Positions 43,803 through 51,310 of a stretch of 64,000 bases of DNA are shown here, piece by piece. The stretch is from Myxococcales bacterium (GTDB lineage: Bacteria > Lernaellota > Lernaellaia > Lernaellales > Lernaellaceae). Where the stretch lies: NCBI GenBank assembly GCA_012517325.1, contig JAAYVF010000073.1, forward strand, positions 43,075 to 107,074, in the 5' to 3' direction. The translations under genes and the position numbers were made by a program. How positions within the stretch are numbered: the first letter of the stretch is position 1; each line of letters begins with the position of its first letter. A model generated the notes under the pieces. The model saw nothing but the letters and a program-made list of their open reading frames with translations. It had not been told where the DNA came from and searched no databases.

Positions 43803-44285
43803 ATGAGCGCCGTCGTCTCGCCGCGGATGATCGTCAAGGAAACCGTCGTGCCGGCGCCTCGCGCGGCGGTCTGGGAAGCCTGGACGACCCGGGAGGGAAT
43901 CCGGACCTTTTTGGCGCCGGAGGCCCGGGTCGAATTGCGCTTCCGGGGGCCGTTCGAGATTCATTTCGACCGCGACGCCCCGGCCGGTTCGCAAGGGTCG
44001 GAAGGGATGACGATTCTTTCCTATCTGCCGGAGGAAATGCTTTCCTTCACCTGGAACAATCCGCCGGAACTGGCCGAAATCCGGCACGAGACGACTTTTG
44101 TGGTCGTGCAATTCATGGCGGTTTCGCCCGGGGAAACGCGGGTCAAGTTGACGCACCTCGGCTGGCCGGAAGGCGCGATCTGGGACCGGTCGTTCGCCTA
44201 TTTCGACCGCGCCTGGGGCGTGGTGATGGACCGGCTGCGCCGGCGGTTCATTGACGGACCGTTCGGTTGGCGGGCCAACGGCTAA
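43803..44285 (+). CDS. SRPBCC/AHSA1 family protein
   Basis: The 160-residue protein resembles the activator-of-Hsp90-like (AHSA1) branch of the START/Bet v1 fold: IVKETVVPAPRAAVWEAWT at the start, FEIHFDRDAP, then GMTILSYLPEEMLSFTWNNP and TRVKLTHLGWPEG, ending in the long C-terminal helix. Such domains bind hydrophobic ligands in an internal cavity; the ligand here is unknown. No signal peptide is seen, so it is cytoplasmic, unlike the lipoproteins on either side. The ATG at 43803 follows a purine-rich AAGAGGGCAGGG. It is convergent with the first SUMF1-like gene. Confidence 0.85.
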   Translation: MSAVVSPRMIVKETVVPAPRAAVWEAWTTREGIRTFLAPEARVELRFRGPFEIHFDRDAPAGSQGSEGMTILSYLPEEMLSFTWNNPPELAEIRHETTFVVVQFMAVSPGETRVKLTHLGWPEGAIWDRSFAYFDRAWGVVMDRLRRRFIDGPFGWRANG

Positions 44286-44313
44286 ACGCACTCCCTGCCG
44301 GGAGGCGCGACAC

Positions 44314-45387
44314 TCAGGGCATCGTTCGCACGAGGCGGAAGCCCAGGTTGTAGCTGTGGGCGTTTTGCATAATGGAGAGACGGGCCGCCGAGCGGGCATA
44401 CCGCGCCTCGTCAAACCAACTGCCGCCGCGCACCGTCCGGCCTGAACCACCGTCCGGCCCCGCCGGATCGGTCGCCGGTTCCAGGTCGGCGGCGTACCAA
44501 TCCCAGGTCCATTCCCAGACGTTGCCGCTGATGTCGTAAATGTCCCAGGCGTTCGCGGCTTTTAAACCGATCGGCGCCGGGGCGCCGCCGGTGTTGCCGC
44601 AGTACCACCCGATCGCGTCAAGATTCGTGTCGAGCGGCGAGCAAGCCGGATTGGTGATTCCGCCGTTGTAAAAAGCCGTCGTCGAACCCGCGCGGGCCGC
44701 GTATTCCCATTCGGCTTCGGTCGGCAACCGATAGCCCTGGCAATCGTAAACCGAAGTCACGCCGTTGAGCGCCACGGTCGCGGTGGAAATGCCTTGTTGG
44801 GTGGCATTCATGCAATTCATGTAGTTCGCGCCGACGGCGGTCGTGTCGCGGCAGACGACATCGCTCAAGGCGTAACAGGGCGAGTGGCCGGCGAGTTCCG
44901 AAAGCCGGTTGGCGGCGGCGAGCGTGTCGTACCAGCTCATGGATTCGACCGGGCAATGGTCGCCGCATTCGCCGGCGGGCGCGAAGTAGCTTGGATTCCA
45001 GCCCATCAATGTCGTAAACGCCAGTTCGGTCGTTTCGTATTTGCTGATTTCGAAGTTGTGAGTCAGGGTTACGCTGTGCTGCGTCTCGTCGGCGCCGCGT
45101 CCCGGTTCGCTTTCCGGGCTGCCCATGATGAAGGTGCCGTTAGGAACAATGACGAAACCGGGCGAGGCTGTCGCATCGTCGTCGTCATCGTCATCGTCGC
45201 CTGCGTCGTCATCGCCGGCGTCGTCGTCGGTGGCGTCATCGTCGCCGGTATCGTCGTCGGTCGCATCGTCGTCGCCGGCATTGCCGCCGGAATCGTCGTC
45301 GTCATCATTGCCGCAGTCACAAGCCGCGCCGGAAAGTAAAAGACAGCAGAGCAGGGAAGCCAAAAGCAAGTGATGGGAAGTATGCAT
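44314..45387 (-). CDS. SUMF1/FGE-fold lipoprotein, paralogue 1
   Basis: The 357-residue secreted protein has a hydrophobic signal with Cys at the end (SGAAC, Cys23), an Asp-rich linker of about 55 residues, then a formylglycine-generating-enzyme (SUMF1) fold: VPNGTFIMGSPESE, YETTELAFTTLMGWNPSYF, CPVESMSWYDTLAAAN, YRLPTEAEWEYAARAG, NVWEWTWDWY, VRGGSWFDEARYARSAAR and GFRLVRTMP. True FGE enzymes carry two Cys in the segment after RGGS; none is present here, so formylglycine formation is unlikely. Several other Cys pairs suggest disulfides. ATG 45387 has GGAGGGG upstream. It is about 60 percent alike to the next gene by eye, a tandem duplicate. Confidence 0.82.
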   Translation of the reverse strand: MHTSHHLLLASLLCCLLLSGAACDCGNDDDDDSGGNAGDDDATDDDTGDDDATDDDAGDDDAGDDDDDDDDATASPGFVIVPNGTFIMGSPESEPGRGADETQHSVTLTHNFEISKYETTELAFTTLMGWNPSYFAPAGECGDHCPVESMSWYDTLAAANRLSELAGHSPCYALSDVVCRDTTAVGANYMNCMNATQQGISTATVALNGVTSVYDCQGYRLPTEAEWEYAARAGSTTAFYNGGITNPACSPLDTNLDAIGWYCGNTGGAPAPIGLKAANAWDIYDISGNVWEWTWDWYAADLEPATDPAGPDGGSGRTVRGGSWFDEARYARSAARLSIMQNAHSYNLGFRLVRTMP

Positions 45388-45504
45388 GGACCCCTCCAAT
45401 ACAAAATTTATCCATATTCAATAATAAATAAATTGGCAGGTCAAGTTTTTTCAGATATGCGAATAAAATTTCAATTTTCCTCTTTCCATTGGAGAAGAGG
45501 GAAT

Positions 45505-45535
45505 AAAAAAGCCCCCGCCGCGAGGGCGGGGGCTT
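45505..45535 (-). terminator. Rho-independent terminator of SUMF1-like paralogue 2
   Basis: An 11-base GC-rich stem (45509-45519 with 45525-45535, loop GCGAG) lies 22 bases past the stop and runs on the minus strand into TTTTTTATT. Confidence 0.88.
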
Positions 45536-45557
45536 GGTTGATCGAGGGGGCAAGCGA

Positions 45558-47015
45558 TCAGGGAATCGTCCGCACGAGGCGGAAGCCCAGGTTGTTGCTG
45601 TGGGAATCCGGCGCGATAGAGATGCGGGCCGCCGAGCGGGCATACCGCGCCAGATCGTACCAACTGCCGCCGCGGACCGAATGGTTCGTGCCGCTGCCGG
45701 CGCCTTCCGGATCGGTGCCGCCGGCCGGGCTGGCGGTGTAATAGTCCCAGTTCCATTCCCATACGTTGCCGCTCATGTCGTACAGATCCCAGTCGTTCGG
45801 ATCTTTTTGTCCCTTGGTCATGGTCGCGGCGGCGTTGCCGCAGTACCAGCCGATCGCGTCGAGGTTGGTGTCGAGCGGCGAGCACAGCGTGTTGGTGATG
45901 CCGCCGTTGTAGAACGCGGTGGTCGATCCGGCGCGCACCGCGTATTCCCATTCGGCTTCGGTCGGCAGGCGGTAGCCGACGCAATCGTAAACCGAGGTCA
46001 CGCCGTTGAGCGCCACGGTCGCCGAGGTGATGCCCCGCTTGGTCGGGTTCATGCAGTTCAGGTAGTCAGTACCGACGTTGGTGCCGTCACGGCAGACGAC
46101 GTTGCTCAGCACGTAGCAGGCGTCGTGGCCCACATCGGCCGAGTATTCGTTCGCGTAGGCCAACGCGTCGTACCAGCTCATGTACTCGACCGGGCAATTG
46201 TCGCCGCAATCCGCGCCGACTTCGTTCGGGCCGAAATAGCTCGGGTTCCAACCCATCCGCGTCGCGAAATCGCCTTGGATGGTTTCGTAGGCGCTCATTT
46301 CGATATTGTTCGACAGCGTCACGCTGTGCTGGGCCTCGTTGCTGAACCGGCCCAATTCACTGTTGGGGCTGCCCATCGTGAAGCTGCCGCTCGGGACCAG
46401 AGTGAAGCCGTTGGTGAAGCAGGTTTCGCTGTTCTCGTCGCAGTATTCCCACGTCGCGTCGCACGGCGCGGTTCCGGCCTGGCAGCCGTCGGTGGGATCG
46501 CAGGTTTCCACGCCGTTGCAGTATTCGTTATCGTCGCAGGTCAACGGCGTGCCGGCCTGGCAGCCGTCGGTGGGGTCGCAGGTTTCGGTGCCGTTGCAGA
46601 CATCGCTGTCGTCGCATTCCAGCGGGGTGCCCGGCTGGCAGACGCCGTCGGGGTCGCAATACTCATCGCCGTTGCAAACGTCGGTGTCCAGGCAATCGCT
46701 GTTGTCGTCGCATTCCGGCGTGGTGTCGTTGTCGTCGTTGTCATCGTTGTCGTCGTTATCGTCGTTGTCGTCATCGTCGTCATCATCGTCGTCGTCGCCG
46801 GTATCGTCGTCGCCGGTGTCGTCGTCGCCGGTGTCGTTGTCGTCGTTGTCATCGTCGTCGTCGTCCGCGGGCGAGGTGTCGTCGTCGCCGGTGTCGTTGT
46901 CGTCGTCGGCGGTCCCGCCGGAATCGTCATCGTCGTCCCCCTTGTCGCAGGCCGCGACAAAAAGGAAAAGACAAAACAGGAACAGCAATACCAACAGTTT
47001 GGATTGAGTGCTCAT
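45558..47015 (-). CDS. SUMF1/FGE-fold lipoprotein with Cys-rich repeats, paralogue 2
   Basis: The 485-residue lipoprotein has lipobox FVAAC (Cys23) and a linker of about 75 residues of Asp with Asn, Thr and Gly. Three Cys-rich repeats follow (about residues 100-185), each like CNGxExCDPxDGCQAGTP, a type common in myxobacterial secreted proteins. The SUMF1 domain then follows, with GFTLVPSGSFTMGSPNSE, YRLPTEAEWEYAVRAG, NVWEWNWDYY and VRGGSWYDLARYARSAAR; the FGE catalytic Cys pair is missing here too. The ATG at 47015 follows GGAGGA. It differs from paralogue 1 mainly by the inserted Cys-rich repeats. Probable role is binding at the cell surface (inference). Confidence 0.82.
   Translation of the reverse strand: MSTQSKLLVLLFLFCLFLFVAACDKGDDDDDSGGTADDDNDTGDDDTSPADDDDDDNDDNDTGDDDTGDDDTGDDDDDDDDDDNDDNDDNDDNDDNDTTPECDDNSDCLDTDVCNGDEYCDPDGVCQPGTPLECDDSDVCNGTETCDPTDGCQAGTPLTCDDNEYCNGVETCDPTDGCQAGTAPCDATWEYCDENSETCFTNGFTLVPSGSFTMGSPNSELGRFSNEAQHSVTLSNNIEMSAYETIQGDFATRMGWNPSYFGPNEVGADCGDNCPVEYMSWYDALAYANEYSADVGHDACYVLSNVVCRDGTNVGTDYLNCMNPTKRGITSATVALNGVTSVYDCVGYRLPTEAEWEYAVRAGSTTAFYNGGITNTLCSPLDTNLDAIGWYCGNAAATMTKGQKDPNDWDLYDMSGNVWEWNWDYYTASPAGGTDPEGAGSGTNHSVRGGSWYDLARYARSAARISIAPDSHSNNLGFRLVRTIP
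46722..46918. repeat. Trinucleotide-like low-complexity tract coding the Asp/Asn linker of paralogue 2
   Basis: About 200 bases built mostly of GTC/GTT/ATC triplets on the plus strand (GAC/AAC/GAT on the coding strand), with local 9- to 18-base units. Such tracts are prone to slippage in frame. Confidence 0.7.
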
Positions 47016-47164
47016 CTTTTTTTCCTCCAGGACATGTAAGATATTATGCATTGAATCGAAAAGCCCGAAACCCGTCAAGCTCCTTTTCCGTATTTCGTTT
47101 TTTTTTCACCACGCCGCAAACGTGGCGGGTCTTTTCTTCAAAACGAAGCCGGCGACGGTGCGGA

Positions 47165-48181
47165 TCAATCCCGGGCGCACCGAAAACCCGTGTTTCTACT
47201 ACCGGCGTCCGGTGTCGCCCAGGTTCGCGACGAAACGCGCAAATTGGTGTCCTCAAAATCCCAGGCGCCGCCGCGCAAAACGTGGACCGAGCCGGACTCG
47301 GGGCCTGGCGGATCGGTCAAGGGACCGACCGAATAATAGGTCGGCGAATACCAATCGTTCACCCACTCCATGGCGTTGCCCGCCATATCGCGCAAGCCGA
47401 ACGGGCTGCGACCGTCGGCGGTTTGATACGCGCCGCCGTGATCGCTGCCGTCGAAATAGCCGATCGGCGAGGTCCAGGGATAGCTGCCGGTTTCAAAAGG
47501 ATCGAGGGAATCCCGGTAATTCGCCGCCCGCTCGGTCCAATGATCGCCCCAGGGATAAATATAGTGTTCCGCATCTCCCTTGGCCGCTTTTTCCCACTCC
47601 GCTTCCGTCGGCAACCGCCCACCGTCCCACTCGCAGAAAGCCTGAGCGCCGTCCCAGGTGATCAAAACCGCCGCCCGGTTTTCGTAACCGGGATCCACCA
47701 CCCACACCCCGGCCTCTTCATACAACCCCTGATAGGGGAACGCGTGCGCCGAATAAAGACAGGTGTGCCCGCCGCAATTCTCGCCGTGATCGTTGAGAAA
47801 TTCCGCGTAGCGCCCGTTGGTCACTTCGAATACGTCAATGTAATAGTCGGCAAGAGTAATCAGGCGACGGGGCATTTCGTTGACTTTGCAATGGGTATCG
47901 TCCGGTTCGCAGCTCTGCCAAAACTTGCCCGCCGGGATCAGAACCCGGTCAAAGAAATGGTCGCCATTGTCATTATTGTCATTGTCGTTATTGTCGTTAT
48001 TGTCGTCGTTATCATCGTTGTCATCGTTATCATCGTTATCATCGTTGTCGTCATTGTCGTCGTTATCGTCGTCGGCGGGGTTGTCCGTGGAATCGTCGTC
48101 ATCGTTTTCGCCGCAGGTCGCGGTCAGTAAAAGCAGACCGAGAAGAAAAATCGAGGATGTCACCAGCGAAAGGGCATGCAT
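47165..48181 (-). CDS. SUMF1/FGE-fold lipoprotein, paralogue 3
   Basis: The 338-residue secreted protein has a signal ending near LLTATC (Cys23), then an Asp/Asn linker with NDD units to about residue 74. The SUMF1 domain has RVLIPAGKFWQSCEPDD, YYIDVFEVTNGRYAEFL, GGRLPTEAEWEKAAKGDAE, FGLRDMAGNAMEWVNDWY, HVLRGGAWDFEDTNLRVSSR and NTGFRCARD. It is nearer to the generic SUMF1 type than paralogues 1 and 2 and lacks their extra Cys-rich segments; the FGE catalytic Cys pair is again absent. The ATG at 48181 follows GGAGG. Three such genes in a row suggest a family expanded by duplication and divergence. Confidence 0.82.
   Translation of the reverse strand: MHALSLVTSSIFLLGLLLLTATCGENDDDDSTDNPADDDNDDNDDNDDNDDNDDNDDNDDNNDNNDNDNNDNGDHFFDRVLIPAGKFWQSCEPDDTHCKVNEMPRRLITLADYYIDVFEVTNGRYAEFLNDHGENCGGHTCLYSAHAFPYQGLYEEAGVWVVDPGYENRAAVLITWDGAQAFCEWDGGRLPTEAEWEKAAKGDAEHYIYPWGDHWTERAANYRDSLDPFETGSYPWTSPIGYFDGSDHGGAYQTADGRSPFGLRDMAGNAMEWVNDWYSPTYYSVGPLTDPPGPESGSVHVLRGGAWDFEDTNLRVSSRTWATPDAGSRNTGFRCARD
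47965..48074. repeat. 9-base tandem repeat coding the Asn-Asp-Asp linker of paralogue 3
   Basis: About 110 bases of imperfect 9-base units (GTTGTCATC-like on the plus strand), read on the coding strand as Asn-Asp-Asp. Copy number is likely to vary between strains. Confidence 0.75.
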
Positions 48182-48341
48182 TGCATCCTCCAATTCATGT
48201 CAATACCGGCCAATTAAACTCGCCCGCGACGAAACGGTCAAGCGCCATTCGCCGCGCCAGGCATACTATTTTTAGTAAATATCCAATTCGAGGGGGGGCA
48301 TCGCCGGCGGCGCCGCCGGTCCGAGGGAGTTGGGAATAATT

Positions 48342-49109
48342 TTACCGGTACAGCCCGTCCGGGTCGACTTCCTCGCGCAGGATGCGCAATTCCTCGGCGG
48401 TCGGCGGATCGTTGCGCTCGAGGTGATCGGCGACCAGCAGCTCGAAGCCGGTATTGGCCCGAACGTCCTCGACGGTGATGCCGGGATTGAGCGACAGCAG
48501 TTTCATCCGACAGGTTTCTTTGTCGAAACCCATGATGCCCAGGTTCGTCACGACGCGGTAAGGGCCGGTGCCGGCGGGCAGGCCGGCCGCCTCGCGCGCG
48601 CCGGGGCCCTGCAAAAAGCCCGGCGTGGTGATGAAGTCGACTTTCTCGACGAAGCGTTTTTTATCCTGGCGCATGATCATGATCGTCCGCCAGATCAGCG
48701 AGCCGATGTCGTTGGCGCCGCCGGAACCGGGCAGCCGCACCTTCACCTTGTCGGGCGAGCCGATCAGCGTCGAGTTGAGGTTGCCGTAGGCGTCGATCTG
48801 CGCGCCGCCGATGAAACCGTATTCGATGAAGCCGCGCTGCGCGGTTTCCATGACTTCGCAAATGCTCGAGGCCACGAGCGCCCGGTTGAACGTGCGCATG
48901 TCGCCGACCGCGAGCGGCAGCTTTTCCAGTTCCGCTCCCAGGCCGCCGAACTCGAAAATCGGCACCAGGTTGGGCGCGCGCAGTTTTTGCGCCAGCGACG
49001 CGGCCAGCATCGGAATGCCCGTGCCGATAAAGGCCATCGAGCCGTCCTCGACCAGTCGGCTCGCCAGGCAGATCAACAATTCGCTCGGACCATAGGTAAC
49101 GTCGGTCAT
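48342..49109 (-). CDS. CoA-transferase subunit B (glutaconate CoA-transferase-like)
   Basis: The 255-residue beta subunit of a family I CoA-transferase contains MAFIGTGIPMLAASLAQKL, then FEFGGLGAE where the family keeps its catalytic Glu region, GFIGGAQIDAYGNLNST and PGSGGANDIGSL. These are typical of GctB-like proteins of aromatic, glutaconate or sterol-acid degradation clusters. It is 14 bases downstream of the A subunit on the same strand. No other degradation genes are adjacent, so the acid substrate cannot be named. Confidence 0.87.
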   Translation of the reverse strand: MTDVTYGPSELLICLASRLVEDGSMAFIGTGIPMLAASLAQKLRAPNLVPIFEFGGLGAELEKLPLAVGDMRTFNRALVASSICEVMETAQRGFIEYGFIGGAQIDAYGNLNSTLIGSPDKVKVRLPGSGGANDIGSLIWRTIMIMRQDKKRFVEKVDFITTPGFLQGPGAREAAGLPAGTGPYRVVTNLGIMGFDKETCRMKLLSLNPGITVEDVRANTGFELLVADHLERNDPPTAEELRILREEVDPDGLYR

Positions 49110-49123
49110 GACGGATCCTTCCC

Positions 49124-50101
49124 TTACTTCCGGATGCGCAGTGCTTGCAGCTTGTCGCGGCCGATTTTATCGAGCAGCGCCTGGTGATCCCGCACGCCGT
49201 CGACCCATTCTTTCAGGTAAGCGGCGGCGCCTTCGGCGGTCTGTGTGGTCTCGATGAACATTTTGTAATGCGCCTCGTCGCGCTCGTAGCAGCCGGTCAT
49301 TTCGCCCGGCCAACAACCGAACGGCGCGGGCACGACGGCGTCGACGCAGTACCACGGAATGATCGTCCGGTTGGGTTCGGCGCGGAATACCTCCGAGTCG
49401 ACGATCTCCTCGGCGGAGATGACGAGCTTTTTCGAGGCGCGGGCCATTTCCGCGGCAAAGCCCGAGATACCGTCGATCTGGCAGTTGCCGAACTTGTCGG
49501 CGCGATTGACGTGAATGAAACCGACGTCCAGCACCAGCGCCGGCAACAGCGCCACCGGCCGCCGGGTGAACGGATCGTCGATTACTTTCGCGGCGCTGTA
49601 TTTCAGGGTGTCGGTGCCGAGCATGGAATAGGTCGGAAGAAACGGCACGCCCATGGCCGCCGCCTTGAACCGCCAGGTGATGGCGCCGTTCGACCACTCG
49701 ATGACCTCGGTCACCTGGCCCGATTCGACGGCGCGCCGCAAGAGCGGGCTGACGCCGTATACTTCCTGGCCGATGTAGGTGCAGTCGATGCGCTTGACGA
49801 TGCCCGCCGCGAGCAACAGGTCGGCCTCGTGCACTCCCTGCCCGGCGAGGTCGAAATTCTTCTTGCCGCTGCGGATCAGGGCGCGGGTCAGCGACATCGG
49901 GCAGCGGACCGTCCCATACAACTCGATGCCGATGTACTGGCCGTCGCGCACGAAACGGGCGATGGCTTCGTCTTCGGTCATCCGCTTGTCGACCAGAGCC
50001 TTGCTGCGATGGCGATTGTGTTCCCGCAGCGCTTCCAGGTCGGGGGGGTTGATCAGGGTACGGACGCCTTCACGGGGAAAAACGTAGGGGGTTTCTTTCA
50101 T
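49124..50101 (-). CDS. CoA-transferase subunit A (glutaconate CoA-transferase-like)
   Basis: The 325-residue alpha subunit is paired with the downstream B subunit. Segments of the GctA type are visible: MTEDEAIARFVRDGQYIGIE, PMSLTRALIRSGKKNFDLAG, WSNGAITWRFKAAAMGVPFL and VGFIHVNRADKFGNCQIDG (the A-D-x-x-G-N family motif). The enzyme moves CoA between an acyl-CoA and a free carboxylic acid. It follows the ureohydrolase gene by 58 bases and may share its promoter. Confidence 0.87.
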   Translation of the reverse strand: MKETPYVFPREGVRTLINPPDLEALREHNRHRSKALVDKRMTEDEAIARFVRDGQYIGIELYGTVRCPMSLTRALIRSGKKNFDLAGQGVHEADLLLAAGIVKRIDCTYIGQEVYGVSPLLRRAVESGQVTEVIEWSNGAITWRFKAAAMGVPFLPTYSMLGTDTLKYSAAKVIDDPFTRRPVALLPALVLDVGFIHVNRADKFGNCQIDGISGFAAEMARASKKLVISAEEIVDSEVFRAEPNRTIIPWYCVDAVVPAPFGCWPGEMTGCYERDEAHYKMFIETTQTAEGAAAYLKEWVDGVRDHQALLDKIGRDKLQALRIRK

Positions 50102-50159
50102 GAACCACGGGCCTCACAGCGTGTTTGGGGTTTCCAGGTTAACGAGTTGAACCGGTTCG

Positions 50160-51041
50160 TCAAGGCTGCAAAGTTCCCTCGCCGAGCCGCCGGCCGATGG
50201 CGCGATAGATCAGCCGCGCCGCCAGAAAATCGGGCGCGTGCAGGCCGGCGAGCGGCGCCAGTTCCACCACGTCCAGGCCGATCACCCGGCGGTGCGCGAA
50301 CAACCAGGCCAACATTCGGTCCACTTCGTGCCAGGAAAGGCCGCCGGGTTCGGGAGTGCCGGTCGCGGGCATTTCCGCCAGATCGAAGACGTCCAGGTCG
50401 ATGGTCAGATAAACGGGATCGCCGAGCTTGGCCTCCAGAAACGGCAACGGATCGCGGCCGCCGCGGATTTCCCAGGCGTGCAGCACCTTGACCGGCAGCG
50501 TGGAATAAGCCGCCGCCTGCTCCTTGTCGTAGGAGCGGATGCCGATCTGGGTCACTGGCGCGCGTTCGACCATCCGCCGGGCGGCGCAGGCGTGCGAGTA
50601 GGGGTCGTCCTCGTATTGCTCGCGCAGGTCGGCGTGGGCGTCGAACTGCAGCACGTGCAAATCGGGATGGCGCGCGATCGCCGCCGCGAACGGCGCCAGG
50701 GCGACGGTATGCTCGCCGCCCAGGACGATCGGAAAGCGGCCTTCGTCGAGGTGCCGCGCGACGATCGCGGCATAGCGCTCGATCATTTTGGCGGGCGATA
50801 GGCGGCTGACCGTTTTCGGATTGCCGAGCGGTTCGCTGAAGATGCCCGCGCGGTACGGTTCCAGCCCCAGGAATTCGTCGTAAAACTCCACCTGGTGGCT
50901 GGCCCGCAAAATTGCTTCCGGCCCCAACCCAGTGCCGGCGCCGAACGAAACAGTTCGTTCGTAAGGAATCGGAATGATCGCCGCGCGCGCTTGCTCGCGA
51001 TGGAAAAACGGCTCGGGAATGTCGTAATAGTTCGGCTTCAT
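50160..51041 (-). CDS. speB: Agmatinase/arginase family ureohydrolase
   Basis: This is a 293-residue binuclear manganese hydrolase. Metal-binding motifs are complete: GGEHTVAL (His), LQFDAHADLR (Asp, His, Asp) and TIDLDVFD (two Asp), followed by TGTPEPGGLSWHE, the C-terminal loop of agmatinase-like enzymes. It probably splits agmatine to putrescine and urea, though guanidino-acid substrates are also known in this family and the symbol is provisional. It heads a possible operon with the CoA-transferase pair. Confidence 0.85.
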   Translation of the reverse strand: MKPNYYDIPEPFFHREQARAAIIPIPYERTVSFGAGTGLGPEAILRASHQVEFYDEFLGLEPYRAGIFSEPLGNPKTVSRLSPAKMIERYAAIVARHLDEGRFPIVLGGEHTVALAPFAAAIARHPDLHVLQFDAHADLREQYEDDPYSHACAARRMVERAPVTQIGIRSYDKEQAAAYSTLPVKVLHAWEIRGGRDPLPFLEAKLGDPVYLTIDLDVFDLAEMPATGTPEPGGLSWHEVDRMLAWLFAHRRVIGLDVVELAPLAGLHAPDFLAARLIYRAIGRRLGEGTLQP

Positions 51042-51219
51042 CCATCGGGCTCCAGTGTTTCGCGGTCATCAATGTAGTGAAAAACCGGCGCTTCGTCGAG
51101 CCGCATGGCTCTCAGTTTTCTGAGGGGGATGGAGCCCGAGTCTCAGTTTTTTTAATGGCCGGTTTTTTCTGAAAATAAAAAACAATAATCATATTGAATG
51201 GTTGTCATTAAGCCGGTAT

Positions 51220-51237
51220 CTGGCATGTTATTTGCCA
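51220..51237 (+). promoter_or_regulatory. Sigma-54-type -24/-12 promoter
   Basis: CTGGCATGTTATTTGCCA has TGGCA and TTGC with exactly ten bases between the invariant GG and GC, matching the sigma-54 consensus closely. It lies 74 bases upstream of the beta-propeller lipoprotein ATG at 51311. Confidence 0.55.
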
Positions 51238-51310
51238 CCAGTTTATTTAGAGGACTGGAGAAAGCGGTAGGTGCGCCTACCTCATGATTTTTTTCGTGAA
51301 GGAGTTTTCC

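Noticed and set aside
47965..48074. Regular short repeats that could look like a CRISPR array
   Set aside because: Units are only 9 bases, without unique spacers, and they code the Asn-Asp-Asp linker of a lipoprotein; no cas genes are near.
44314..48181. Annotation of the three SUMF1-like proteins as formylglycine-generating enzymes
   Set aside because: The Cys pair required for catalysis in the segment after RGGS is missing in all three, and no sulfatase gene is adjacent.
48300..48325. GC-rich palindrome (CCGGCGGCGCCGCCGG core) as a terminator after the CoA-transferase genes
   Set aside because: No T-run follows on the minus strand, and such palindromes arise easily in GC-rich intergenic DNA.
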